Origin: Thermomicrobiales bacterium | Lineage (GTDB): Bacteria; Chloroflexota; Chloroflexia; Thermomicrobiales; UBA6265 | DNA length: 7,419 bases | Direction of reading: 5' to 3' | Assembly: GCA_030446955.1 (NCBI GenBank) | Contig: JAUJMG010000192.1 | Span: 1-7,419, forward strand | Part shown: in pieces, positions 1 to 4,810 of the stretch | How positions within the stretch are numbered: position 1 is the stretch's first letter | Layout of the letters: each line of letters opens with the position of its first letter | Translations under genes and position numbers: made by a program | The notes under the pieces: model-generated | Database searches by the model: none | What the model saw: only the letters and a program-made list of their open reading frames with translations | What the model was told of the DNA's origin: nothing

Positions 1-2
1 TG

Positions 3-170
3 CGCGTCGTGGGCATGGCCGTGCCGGCTGGTCTGGAAGGGATGTTCGCGGAGACAGGCGCCTACTTTGATGCGTTGCAGGGACCGCCCGATCAGGCGGT
101 CCTCGACGAGATTGGGCAGCGCTACGGGGTTACGGTAGTCGGGCCTCCAATCACCATTCCGGAGGGATAG
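3..170 (+). CDS. Cupin-domain protein, C-terminal fragment (5' end outside window)
   Basis: The window opens inside a reading frame that runs 55 codons to a TAG at 168-170. The residues read 'RVVGMAVPAGLEGMF', then a variable stretch, then 'LDEIGQRYGVTVVGPP' near the end. This resembles the C-terminal tail of small single-domain cupins (quercetin-2,3-dioxygenase-like), where a 'P.G.E.FF.E.G' segment follows the beta barrel and an 'L..IA.RYG....GPP' helix closes the protein. The metal-binding His/Glu motifs of the barrel would lie upstream of the window, so metal binding and activity cannot be judged. The call rests on recalled family resemblance of the tail only. No clear terminator follows: a 5-bp hairpin at 171-183 (GGCGT/ACGCC) is too short to count. 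Confidence 0.72.
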   Translation, partial: RVVGMAVPAGLEGMFAETGAYFDALQGPPDQAVLDEIGQRYGVTVVGPPITIPEG

Positions 171-288
171 GGCGTACCACGCCGTCTGGGCTTGTGGCGG
201 ACCTCGTCTCATCGCCGAAACTACGTGGCGTGCTTTGCGGGCTTCGACCGCCAGAGGATGGCGAGAAAGAGCGGAAGCAACAGGTCTC

Positions 289-423
289 GTGAACGCCCCG
301 GAGGGACGCTGCGAGCCGGCCTGCTCGCCGGGCATGACGTTCTGCGGTAGCCCCGGCACCCCCAACGCGGCCTGCGTCTCCGGCTCCTGCCCCAACCCGC
401 GGGGAGGCACCTGCTCTTGCTAG
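289..423 (+). pseudogene. Cys-rich peptide fragment 1 (possible micro-ORF or remnant)
   Basis: From a GTG at 289 this frame encodes 44 residues with seven cysteines in the last 37 ('RCEPACSPGMTFC' and a Cys-containing end 'GGTCSC'). The same frame is open from a TTG at 235, but the added residues look random. No convincing ribosome binding site precedes either start. The Cys/Pro/Gly pattern resembles the Cys-rich C-terminal modules of secreted proteins in Thermomicrobiales-like bacteria, but the N-terminal half such a protein would have is missing. A degraded gene is therefore more likely than an intact one. The in-frame TAG at 421-423 and TGA at 448-450 separate it from the second Cys-rich segment. 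It could also be a free-standing small Cys-rich peptide; no function is assigned. Confidence 0.35.
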
Positions 424-471
424 GCGCTCCGCGATCCGCGGGGCGGGTGACGAATACGAGGGAGCAGCTTC

Positions 472-603
472 GTGGCCGTGGCCATCAACGGCACCGCACA
501 ATACCGCCGCCTCAGCCGCGGCACGACCTGCAATCACTCCGGCGGCTACGCCTGCTGCTCGGACGGATGCGGTCTCCCATGTGCGGACAGGATTCGCGGT
601 TAG
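472..603 (+). CDS. Cys-rich 43-aa peptide or remnant (fragment 2)
   Basis: A GTG at 472 opens a 43-residue frame ending at TAG 601-603. A GAGGGAG-like ribosome binding site lies about 7 bases upstream. The peptide starts hydrophobic ('VAVAINGTA') and has five cysteines clustered in 18 residues ('TTCNHSGGYACCSDGCG', then 'LPC'). The 'CCSDGCGLPC' pattern resembles the CC-containing modules of secreted Cys-rich proteins. It is in the same frame as the Cys-rich segment at 289-423, so both may be parts of one decayed gene. The alternative is two adjacent micro-ORFs, with this one translated from its own start. It lies 66 bases upstream of the YjbR-like gene. Existence as a protein is uncertain. 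Confidence 0.35.
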   Translation: MAVAINGTAQYRRLSRGTTCNHSGGYACCSDGCGLPCADRIRG

Positions 604-669
604 CGGCGGCGGCCGGGAGGGCGAGGATCTCATCCTTCGTGACCGGCGCGTCGAGGAGAGGCCCTTTCT

Positions 670-1008
670 ATGAGCCAATCGCCAACCTCGCAGGAAGCGC
701 GCTTTGCCGATGTCGTTGCGGCGTTTCGCGCGCACCCGAACGTCACAGAGCCGGCGGTGACAACGTTTGGCTCGTCGGAGATGAAGGTCAACGACAAGAT
801 CTTTGCGATGCTCTCGGCCCGAGGCGAGTTTGTCGTGAAGCTCCCGCGGCAGCGGGTAGACGCGCTTGTCGCGGCGGGGGACGGGGAGCGCTTCGAGTCG
901 GGTCACGGCCGCGCCATGAGGGAGTGGGTCGCGATCAACCCGGCGGCCGAGGCGGACTGGTTGGCGCTGGCGCGGGAAGCTATGGAGTTCGTGGCGGCAC
1001 CGCGGTGA
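670..1008 (+). CDS. YjbR/MmcQ-like (TfoX-N-type fold) protein
   Basis: Encodes 112 aa, the usual size for single-domain YjbR/MmcQ-like proteins (CyaY-like fold). Visible family hallmarks are an N-terminal helix with 'HPNVTEP' at residues 22-28, the strand motif 'KVNDKIFAML' at 39-48, 'EFVVKLP' at 53-59, and 'G.GRAMREWV' at 78-87, followed by a C-terminal helix (about 95-108). These match the typical order 'FG...K.F....G..VVKL......L...G....F..GKGR.M.EWV'. The biochemical role of the family is not well established; DNA-binding-like and regulatory roles have been proposed. The ATG at 670 follows GAGGAG at 653-658, and no other start in this frame gives the family length. No signal peptide or membrane segment. 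It appears to be a single-gene unit, with long gaps on both sides. Confidence 0.85.
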   Translation: MSQSPTSQEARFADVVAAFRAHPNVTEPAVTTFGSSEMKVNDKIFAMLSARGEFVVKLPRQRVDALVAAGDGERFESGHGRAMREWVAINPAAEADWLALAREAMEFVAAPR

Positions 1009-1734
1009 GCGGCGCACGGAGCAGCATGGACGACGGGACGATTCGTCCGTGGCTGCAACGCATGGGCAGGTTCTGGGGCGGTTGAGCGTCGTCCTGCGCG
1101 CTCCGCGTCATGGACTCCCGGCACGCTGGACCAGTGTCCCGCCGTGCGACCTGCTCCCCTCGGCCATCACCCTCCGGCCGGTGGTGCGCTCCCGGGAGGT
1201 GCTTGGTGCGTTGCCGAAGGCGTGGGGCTAGAGCGGGGGCGTTGTTCCCGGTTGCACGGTTTGGATTGGCACGAGGGCCGGTCCCACCCCCTGACCATGG
1301 TCTCATCGGCTCCGGCCGCTCGGGCGGCAACGTCGGTCCACCCCTGCCCTTCTCGCGACAGAAGGGGTCGACTCGGCCGGCTTCGACGACCTGGGCCGCT
1401 TCGTCGTGGAGCGGGCAGGGGCTGGCGCCTGACTGATGGGCGCACATCCCTTCGCTGCGGGGCAGGGATCGCCGGACCGCAGGTGAGCCGCGAGGCGAGG
1501 GCGGAGGCATGGGGGGATGGGTTGGCGGGAGCCCTCAGCATCGTCGTGGCTCTGGCGATCGGGGTCCTGTCCTGAGTTGGTCGACGAAGGGCCGAGCGAC
1601 CTCGAGGCCGGGACGTGAGAATCGACCCTCCACCCAGGCCGAAAGATCCGTCGTTCTACGGATGCGCCGTTTCCCCATCGGTCCGAAGATGACGGTGGTT
1701 TCGGCGTGGCGTGTCGTTCAGAAGGGAAGAACGG
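1009..1734. other. Gene-poor stretch, no supportable gene
   Basis: Several open frames of 60-340 codons cross this stretch on both strands, but all are Pro/Arg/Ser/Gly-rich, lack ribosome binding sites and look like G+C-driven shadows. Two short segments look slightly less random. At about 1361-1436, 'VDSAGFDDLGRFVVERAG' ends at a TGA (1434-1436). At 1483-1575, a GTG-initiated 30-residue frame ends in a hydrophobic run ('LAGALSIVVALAIGVLS'). Neither has a good start signal or a recognisable family. They may be remnants of decayed genes or chance. A 6-bp hairpin (ATCCGT/ACGGAT, 1646-1663) lies near the right end, upstream of the membrane-protein gene. Confidence 0.4.
1021..1056 (+). terminator. 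Weak stem-loop just after the YjbR-like gene
   Basis: Thirteen bases after the stop codon an outer GCAGC (1021-1025)/GCTGC (1052-1056) pair encloses an inner GGACG/CGTCC stem (1036-1040/1044-1048) with loop ATT. There is no T-tract and the two stems are separated by an internal loop, so this is only a possible terminator. Confidence 0.22.
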
Positions 1735-2163
1735 ATGGTGGACTTCGCTGCCCCAGTCACCCCGCGGAGAAGGCTGCTGCTCGCCACCCTCCTGCCGACG
1801 CTGGCCACCGCCGTGGCCGTGAGCCCGGAACTGTTCAGCCCGTCTGACGTCGTGCCGCCCATCGTGCTCTGGCTGCTTGGGCTCGGCGCGCCGGTGGTGG
1901 CCCTCGTGGTGAATTGGCGCTGGCCCGCCGCGACCGACAAGGATCGGGCGACCTGGGCGGCTCTCCCCCAGGTCCTGATGGTTCCCCTCATGGTCTGGCT
2001 CGACGTCTGGATCGAGATCGAGCAGGGACACCTGCGGCGGGACTCGAGCGAGACCGCGATGGCCCTGGGGATCGGGACCTTTGTGGGCGTCCTTGCGGGG
2101 ATCGTGCTGCTTGTCCTGGTGGGGATCGCTGGGCGGCTGGGGGCCTGGCTTGGGGAGAGGTAG
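1735..2163 (+). CDS. Small integral membrane protein, about four helices
   Basis: Encodes 142 aa. Start chosen at ATG 1735, which follows AAGGGA (1722-1727) by 7 bases. A GTG at 1711 is in frame, but it would place that ribosome binding site inside the gene. Hydrophobic segments lie at about residues 14-30 (after 'RRR' at 11-13), 41-60 ('IVLWLLGLGAPVVALVV'), 75-92 ('LMVPLMVWLDVW') and 108-133 ('GVLAGIVLLVLVGIAG'). A charged loop ('ATDKDRAT', 66-73) and an 'EIEQGHLRRDSSE' loop (94-106) separate the later helices. The Arg cluster before helix 1 suggests a cytoplasmic N-terminus. No conserved catalytic motif and no family I can name. A base-paired structure follows at 2192-2229. It stands alone between gaps, on the same strand as its neighbours. 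Confidence 0.78.
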   Translation: MVDFAAPVTPRRRLLLATLLPTLATAVAVSPELFSPSDVVPPIVLWLLGLGAPVVALVVNWRWPAATDKDRATWAALPQVLMVPLMVWLDVWIEIEQGHLRRDSSETAMALGIGTFVGVLAGIVLLVLVGIAGRLGAWLGER

Positions 2164-2191
2164 CGCCCTGCGCCGCGCCACCTTCCACCCA

Positions 2192-2229
2192 CCATCGGGG
2201 CCCAGGCGGTATGCTCGCCCGGACGATGG
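2192..2229 (+). terminator. Imperfect stem-loop after the membrane-protein gene
   Basis: CCATCG (2192-2197) pairs with CGATGG (2224-2229), and inside it GGCG (2205-2208) pairs with CGCC (2216-2219), with an asymmetric internal loop. It starts 29 bases after the stop codon at 2161-2163. No T-tract follows, so termination is only possible. Confidence 0.25.
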
Positions 2230-2327
2230 GTGCGTGGTCTGGAATGGCTCGCGTCGAGCTAGGGAGATTGGGACAGATGTGTGCCCCTCCCGGTACCCGC
2301 TCAGGCCATCTCGGCTACCCATCGTGC

Positions 2328-2336
2328 GGAGGTGAT
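2328..2336 (+). promoter_or_regulatory. Full-length Shine-Dalgarno of the DinB-family gene
   Basis: GGAGGTGAT is an uninterrupted 9-base match to the anti-Shine-Dalgarno end of 16S rRNA. The GGAGG core ends 7 bases before ATG 2340. It decides the start: the ATG at 2335 lies inside this site and is in another frame. The gene is expected to be translated strongly. Confidence 0.8.
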
Positions 2337-2339
2337 GCC

Positions 2340-2807
2340 ATGGCGGGGATCCTGGTCAAGCTGTTCGAGCACAACCGATGGGCGAACCTGCGCGCCGTCG
2401 ACGCGTGCACGGGATTGACGGACGCGCAGCTGGACGCGACGGTTCCCGGCACGGCGGGGTCGGTCCGGGAGACGCTGATGCACGTCGCGGGCGCGGAGCA
2501 GCGCTACGTGATGCGGCTGAGTGGCCGCGAGCCGACCTACGGGGAGCGCGACGGGTGGCAGGGCATTGAGGCGCTGCGGCGGGCGCTCGACGAGAGCGGC
2601 CGCGCCCTGATCGAACTGAGCGGGCGGGCCGACCCGGACGAGGTGCTGCGGGGCGAGTACCAGGGCCGGCCGTATGCACTGCCCGTCGCAACCGTCTACG
2701 TCCAGGCGATCAACCACGCGACCGAGCACCGCTCCCAGATCGCGACGATCCTGACGCAGCAGGGTGTCGAGCCGCCCGACTTCTCCGGCTGGGCCTGGGG
2801 CCGTTAG
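2340..2807 (+). CDS. DinB-family metal-binding protein (DinB/YfiT-like fold)
   Basis: Encodes 155 aa, the typical length of single-domain DinB-superfamily proteins, which are four-helix bundles binding a divalent metal through three histidines. The triad is visible. H48 sits in 'LMHVAGAEQRYV' (helix 2). H126 and H130 sit in 'INHATEHRSQI' (the closing helix), matching the usual H...HxxxH spacing. The N-terminal 'LFEHNRWANLR' (8-18) is also characteristic, as is the C-terminal 'ILTQQGVEPPDF' (137-148). Members include bacillithiol- and mycothiol-dependent transferases and many uncharacterised proteins induced by stress or DNA damage, so the substrate here cannot be stated. The frame stays open upstream to 1914, but that part is the shadow of the membrane-protein gene. 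No promoter was confidently recognised. Confidence 0.92.
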   Translation: MAGILVKLFEHNRWANLRAVDACTGLTDAQLDATVPGTAGSVRETLMHVAGAEQRYVMRLSGREPTYGERDGWQGIEALRRALDESGRALIELSGRADPDEVLRGEYQGRPYALPVATVYVQAINHATEHRSQIATILTQQGVEPPDFSGWAWGR

Positions 2808-2871
2808 TCGTACGTGACTCCAGTTTCACACCACCGGATCGAGGCTGGCGTTCCGCGCTTTGTGGCTCCGA

Positions 2872-2891
2872 GGGCGCATGGCCGTGCGCCC
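2872..2891 (+). terminator. Hairpin downstream of the DinB-family gene
   Basis: A perfect 7-bp stem, GGGCGCA (2872-2878)/TGCGCCC (2885-2891), with a 6-base loop, lies 64 bases after the stop codon. No T-tract follows. It may end the DinB transcript; intrinsic termination without a U-tract is uncertain. Confidence 0.33.
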
Positions 2892-3044
2892 CAACGAGGC
2901 GCGGGGGGTGGCGATTGAGCCGTGAGGGACCACCGGGGTGCGTCTGTCCAGACGATCCCCGAGACCCACGGCGAGGAGCGCACCAGTCCCATCCATCCCG
3001 TCCGGGTTACCCTCCCAGCCTTGCCCCCATCCGCGTCGTTTTTG

Positions 3045-3173
3045 AGCGAGAAAGAGTCGTGCCGGCGGCGGTGCGACGCGGTCTACCAGCACGTGTATGA
3101 CGCGTACTACGGGCAGGGCCGAAGCCTGTACGGGGTGGTGGTGCCGGAGGCGGGGGCTTTCAGGTACGGGTAG
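3045..3173 (+). pseudogene. Fragment resembling a protein C-terminus, family unknown
   Basis: In the frame ending at TAG 3171-3173 the last 30 or so residues look protein-like and aromatic-rich ('CDAVYQHVYDAYYG', then 'SLYGVVVPEAGAFRYG'). Upstream the same frame turns Pro/Ser/Arg-rich and random, and no ribosome binding site is seen. The Tyr spacing loosely recalls C-terminal helices of sugar-kinase-like proteins, but I cannot assign a family. It is most simply read as the surviving 3' end of a broken gene; a chance open frame is possible. The hairpin at 3211-3243 follows 37 bases after the stop, as expected for a genuine 3' end. Confidence 0.25.
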
Positions 3174-3210
3174 GCCGTGGGACCCTGTCGGGGGACCAGG
3201 GACGAAGGGG

Positions 3211-3243
3211 CCGGGCGGCGGGTCATCTCTTCCCGCGGCCCGG
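3211..3243 (+). terminator. Strong GC hairpin, terminator-like
   Basis: CCGGGCGGCGGG (3211-3222) pairs with CCCGCGGCCCGG (3232-3243) over 12 positions, with one mismatch (G3217/G3237) and loop TCATCTCTT. It follows the open-frame fragment that ends at 3173. There is no U-tract, so it is a candidate terminator or a structured relic. Confidence 0.4.
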
Positions 3244-3375
3244 CGAAGCGACCGAGGAGCCAGCCCTCCTCCGCGCTCGGACGGCGGTCTAGCAAGTCCC
3301 ACGCCATGTCGGAGCCGGGAGCCGTCACGCGGCTTATCGGGTCGCGGCGATGACCAGTGCGGTCGCGAGCAGGGC

Positions 3376-3609
3376 GTGCGTCCGGGCGAGAAGGCGGGCA
3401 TCGAAGAGGTTGATGCGACCGGTGACACCTTCACGTCGCCCTACTCCTACACGCTGGTGATGGCCGGCGGAACAGTCGTGGAGTTCGGGCAGAGTACGGT
3501 CCGGGTGACGCGGGTCCCGGTCGAACCGATCGAGGCGGAGGGTTCGCCGCCGGCAGCGGTTCCGACGTGGACCGTGGGGACCCCCGAGGCCGGAACGCCA
3601 GCGACGTAG
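3376..3609 (+). pseudogene. 3' fragment of a probable exported protein with a Thr/Pro/Ala tail
   Basis: The frame ending at TAG 3607-3609 is protein-like from about 3376: 'GEKAGIEEVDATGDTFTSP', 'YSYTLVMAGGTVVEFGQ', then a tail ending 'VGTPEAGTPAT'. The beta-strand-like alternation followed by a Thr/Pro/Ala-rich tail matches the style of the exported proteins further right in the window. No signal peptide or convincing start is present: the GTG at 3376 has only a poor upstream AGGG. Farther upstream the frame becomes Arg/Pro/Ser-rich, so the N-terminal part seems lost. The minus strand is also open here but lacks supporting signals. A terminator-like hairpin begins 39 bases after the stop, supporting a real former gene end. 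Family not recognised. Confidence 0.42.
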
Positions 3610-3647
3610 CCCCCAGTCTGCGCTGACAGGCCAAAGAGTCCGCGGCG

Positions 3648-3676
3648 ACGGCCTCGGGGATCCTGCTCGAGGCCGT
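3648..3676 (+). terminator. Perfect 9-bp hairpin before the NTF2-like gene pair
   Basis: ACGGCCTCG (3648-3656) pairs perfectly with CGAGGCCGT (3668-3676) around an 11-base loop, followed by a short T-containing run (TTCTGATT). It lies 39 bases after the stop at 3609 and only 11 bases before the -35 element of the next promoter, so it probably insulates the downstream unit. Confidence 0.5.
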
Positions 3677-3686
3677 TCTGATTCCG

Positions 3687-3715
3687 TTGTGTCGTTTGGC
3701 CAACCGCCGTATGAT
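3687..3715 (+). promoter_or_regulatory. Sigma-70-like promoter of NTF2-like gene 1
   Basis: TTGTGT (3687-3692) and TATGAT (3710-3715) are separated by exactly 17 bases. The -10 matches TATAAT at five of six positions; the -35 keeps the TTG. Nearly the same elements with the same 17-base spacing recur upstream of the paralog (4729-4757), and the distance from -10 to start codon is also kept. That makes chance less likely. The transcript leader would be about 48 bases. Confidence 0.6.
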
Positions 3716-3769
3716 CCCGCCCTGCGGTCGCCGATTGGGCGACCCGTCGTTGCTCGGGAGGGAACGCCC

Positions 3770-4408
3770 GTGAAAGGCCTCGTCGCGCTCGTCGCCGCGC
3801 TGTTCTCGTTCGCCCTCATGGGGTCCGGGGTTGCCCTGGCTCAGGGGTCCACGCCGGTGGCCGGGACGTTCCCGGTCACGCCCGACCCGGCCGAGTGCCA
3901 GGTGGAGGAACGCGCGCGTGAGGAGTTCCTCGTGCTGAACGCCGAGGCCACCCCGGAGGAATTTGCCACGCCGGTTGGGACTGCCGTCGAGGTTCCACTG
4001 GGCGAGGCGGCCGACGCGGAGACGGTCGCGGGGGTGGTTGCCACCGCACGCGAAGTCCTCGCCTGCTTCAACGCGGGCGATTTCCCGCGCGCCCTCTCGC
4101 TCTTCACCGACGACGCGATTCGCACCTTGACGGAGGAAGACCCGATCTCAGAGGAGGAGCTGAGCGCCTTCCTTTCGGCAACGCCCGAGGCCGTGCCGGC
4201 CGGGCAGCAGTCAACCCTCCTCGCGGTCACGGACGTGATGGAGCTGGAGAACGGGCGGGTCGGCGCGTTTTTGGCCACGACCGATCCGTTCGTCGGACCG
4301 GATACCATCTACGTTATCTTCATCCAAGAGGATGACCGGTGGCTGATCGACGAGATCACCGAGTTCCTCGTCCCGGGTGGGGGCGTCGAGGCCACGCCAG
4401 CGCCGTAG
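3770..4408 (+). CDS. Exported NTF2-like (SnoaL-like) protein, paralog 1
   Basis: Encodes 212 aa from GTG 3770, which follows GGGAGGG (3756-3762) by 7 bases. An upstream in-frame GTG at 3689 lies inside the promoter and was rejected. Residues 1-24 form a signal peptide (K2, hydrophobic core, 'VALA' then Q25), so the mature protein is outside the membrane. A Thr/Pro/Ala/Glu-rich region follows (27-76). An NTF2-like alpha+beta domain follows: helix with 'AREVLACFNAGDFPRALSLFTDDAIR' spaced over 93-118, then strands including 'NGRVGAFLATTD' and 'DRWLIDEITEF' near the end. The tail is 'VEATPAP'. NTF2-like folds bind small ligands or act as accessory domains; no catalytic Asp/His set is evident, so a binding or structural role is inferred. 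The mature protein has two cysteines, C43 and C99, both shared with the paralog downstream. Confidence 0.85.
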   Translation: MKGLVALVAALFSFALMGSGVALAQGSTPVAGTFPVTPDPAECQVEERAREEFLVLNAEATPEEFATPVGTAVEVPLGEAADAETVAGVVATAREVLACFNAGDFPRALSLFTDDAIRTLTEEDPISEEELSAFLSATPEAVPAGQQSTLLAVTDVMELENGRVGAFLATTDPFVGPDTIYVIFIQEDDRWLIDEITEFLVPGGGVEATPAP

Positions 4409-4534
4409 GCAAGCCTGACCGCCTCCGCGACTGCTGGCTAGCGATGGCCTCGAGCCTCGTGCTTGGCGCGAGGGCACTGGCACGCCGACTGCGCCAGAGG
4501 GGCGTCAGTCGTCAGTCGGTGAGGAGGGGGCACG

Positions 4535-4636
4535 ATGGACTTCGAAATCTTCGGTTTCGGCGGGATCATCGGCCTCATCATCATCATTGCGCTCGCAGTG
4601 GTGATCTACAACCTGATGTCTGGGCGCGAGGTATAG
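4535..4636 (+). CDS. 33-aa single-helix membrane microprotein
   Basis: An ATG at 4535 follows GAGGAGGGGG (4521-4530), one of the best ribosome binding sites in the window, at 7-base spacing. The product has a short acidic/aromatic N-terminus ('MDFEIFGFGG'), one hydrophobic helix at about residues 11-28 rich in Ile/Leu/Val ('IIGLIIIIALAVVIYNLM'), and a polar end 'SGREV'. It sits in the 402-base gap between the two NTF2-like paralogs, on the same strand, 126 bases after the first gene's stop and 174 bases before the second gene's start. Single-helix microproteins often act as subunits or regulators of larger membrane complexes (KdpF- or CydX-like in size), but no such partner gene is visible, so no function is assigned. 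The strong start signal and clean helix are the grounds for calling it real. Confidence 0.68.
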   Translation: MDFEIFGFGGIIGLIIIIALAVVIYNLMSGREV

Positions 4637-4728
4637 CCCTCCGACGGTTCAGAACAGGAGCCGCGCTCATCATCGGTGGACAGCAGCGACGGCTCCAGGC
4701 ATCAAGCTCGGGGCCGTTCGCCTTTACG

Positions 4729-4757
4729 TTGTGGGTTCGCGACGATGAGCGTAGGAT
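4729..4757 (+). promoter_or_regulatory. Sigma-70-like promoter of NTF2-like gene 2
   Basis: TTGTGG (4729-4734), a 17-base spacer, and TAGGAT (4752-4757). It mirrors the promoter of paralog 1: both -35 elements sit in CGTTGTG, and both -10 elements in CGTA(T/G)GAT. The -10 to start-codon distance is 53 bases here and 54 there. The leader also shares CCCGTCG and AACGCCCGTG with that of gene 1. Confidence 0.55.
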
Positions 4758-4810
4758 GTCCCTTGTGGCTGCCGGTGGGGTGGCCCGTCGCTCCGTGGAA
4801 GGAAACGCCC

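Larger units (their letters stand above)
2808..3686. other. Degraded-looking stretch with two gene fragments
   Basis: No full-length gene is supportable here. Two protein-like fragments are listed separately (about 3045-3173 and 3376-3609), with a strong hairpin between them (3211-3243) and another after the second (3648-3676). Other long open frames, including one of about 200 codons on the minus strand (2826-3434), are Pro/Arg/Ser-rich, lack start signals and read as shadows. The mix of short coherent 3' ends with missing 5' parts suggests gene decay or local rearrangement. Confidence 0.4.

Noticed and set aside
151..1017. Minus-strand open frame of 288 codons
   Set aside because: It is antiparallel to the well-supported YjbR-like gene, Arg/Pro/Ser-rich, without a ribosome binding site or recognisable motif; a G+C-driven shadow.
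1297..1436. 'LIGSGRSGGNVG' followed, after a one-base shift, by 'VDSAGFDDLGRFVVERAG', suggesting a frameshifted nucleotide-binding protein
   Set aside because: The glycine-rich piece is short, the join requires an assumed frameshift, and no family could be named; kept only as a possible remnant.
2210..2219. TATGCTCGCC, also present at 5484-5493, as a shared -10-like promoter element
   Set aside because: Neither copy has a -35 element at 16-18 bases, and the second lies immediately after a terminator hairpin with no gene downstream on that strand; probably coincidence.
1303..2322. Minus-strand open frame of 339 codons
   Set aside because: It covers the membrane-protein gene in antisense and reads as His/Pro/Arg/Gly-rich low complexity; no domain or start signal.
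2826..3434. Minus-strand open frame of about 200 codons
   Set aside because: Pro/Arg/Ser-rich, no start signal; the plus-strand fragments and their downstream hairpins explain the stretch better.
3689..3769. N-terminal extension of paralog 1 from the GTG at 3689
   Set aside because: It would start inside the promoter and bury the signal peptide; the GTG at 3770 has a good ribosome binding site and matches the paralog's start.
3334..3819. Minus-strand open frame ending with a helix-like 'LLARTHALLATALVIAATR'
   Set aside because: The C-terminus looks helical, but the rest is random and it runs through the promoter and signal-peptide region of NTF2-like gene 1; the plus-strand reading ending 'GTPAT' has better support.
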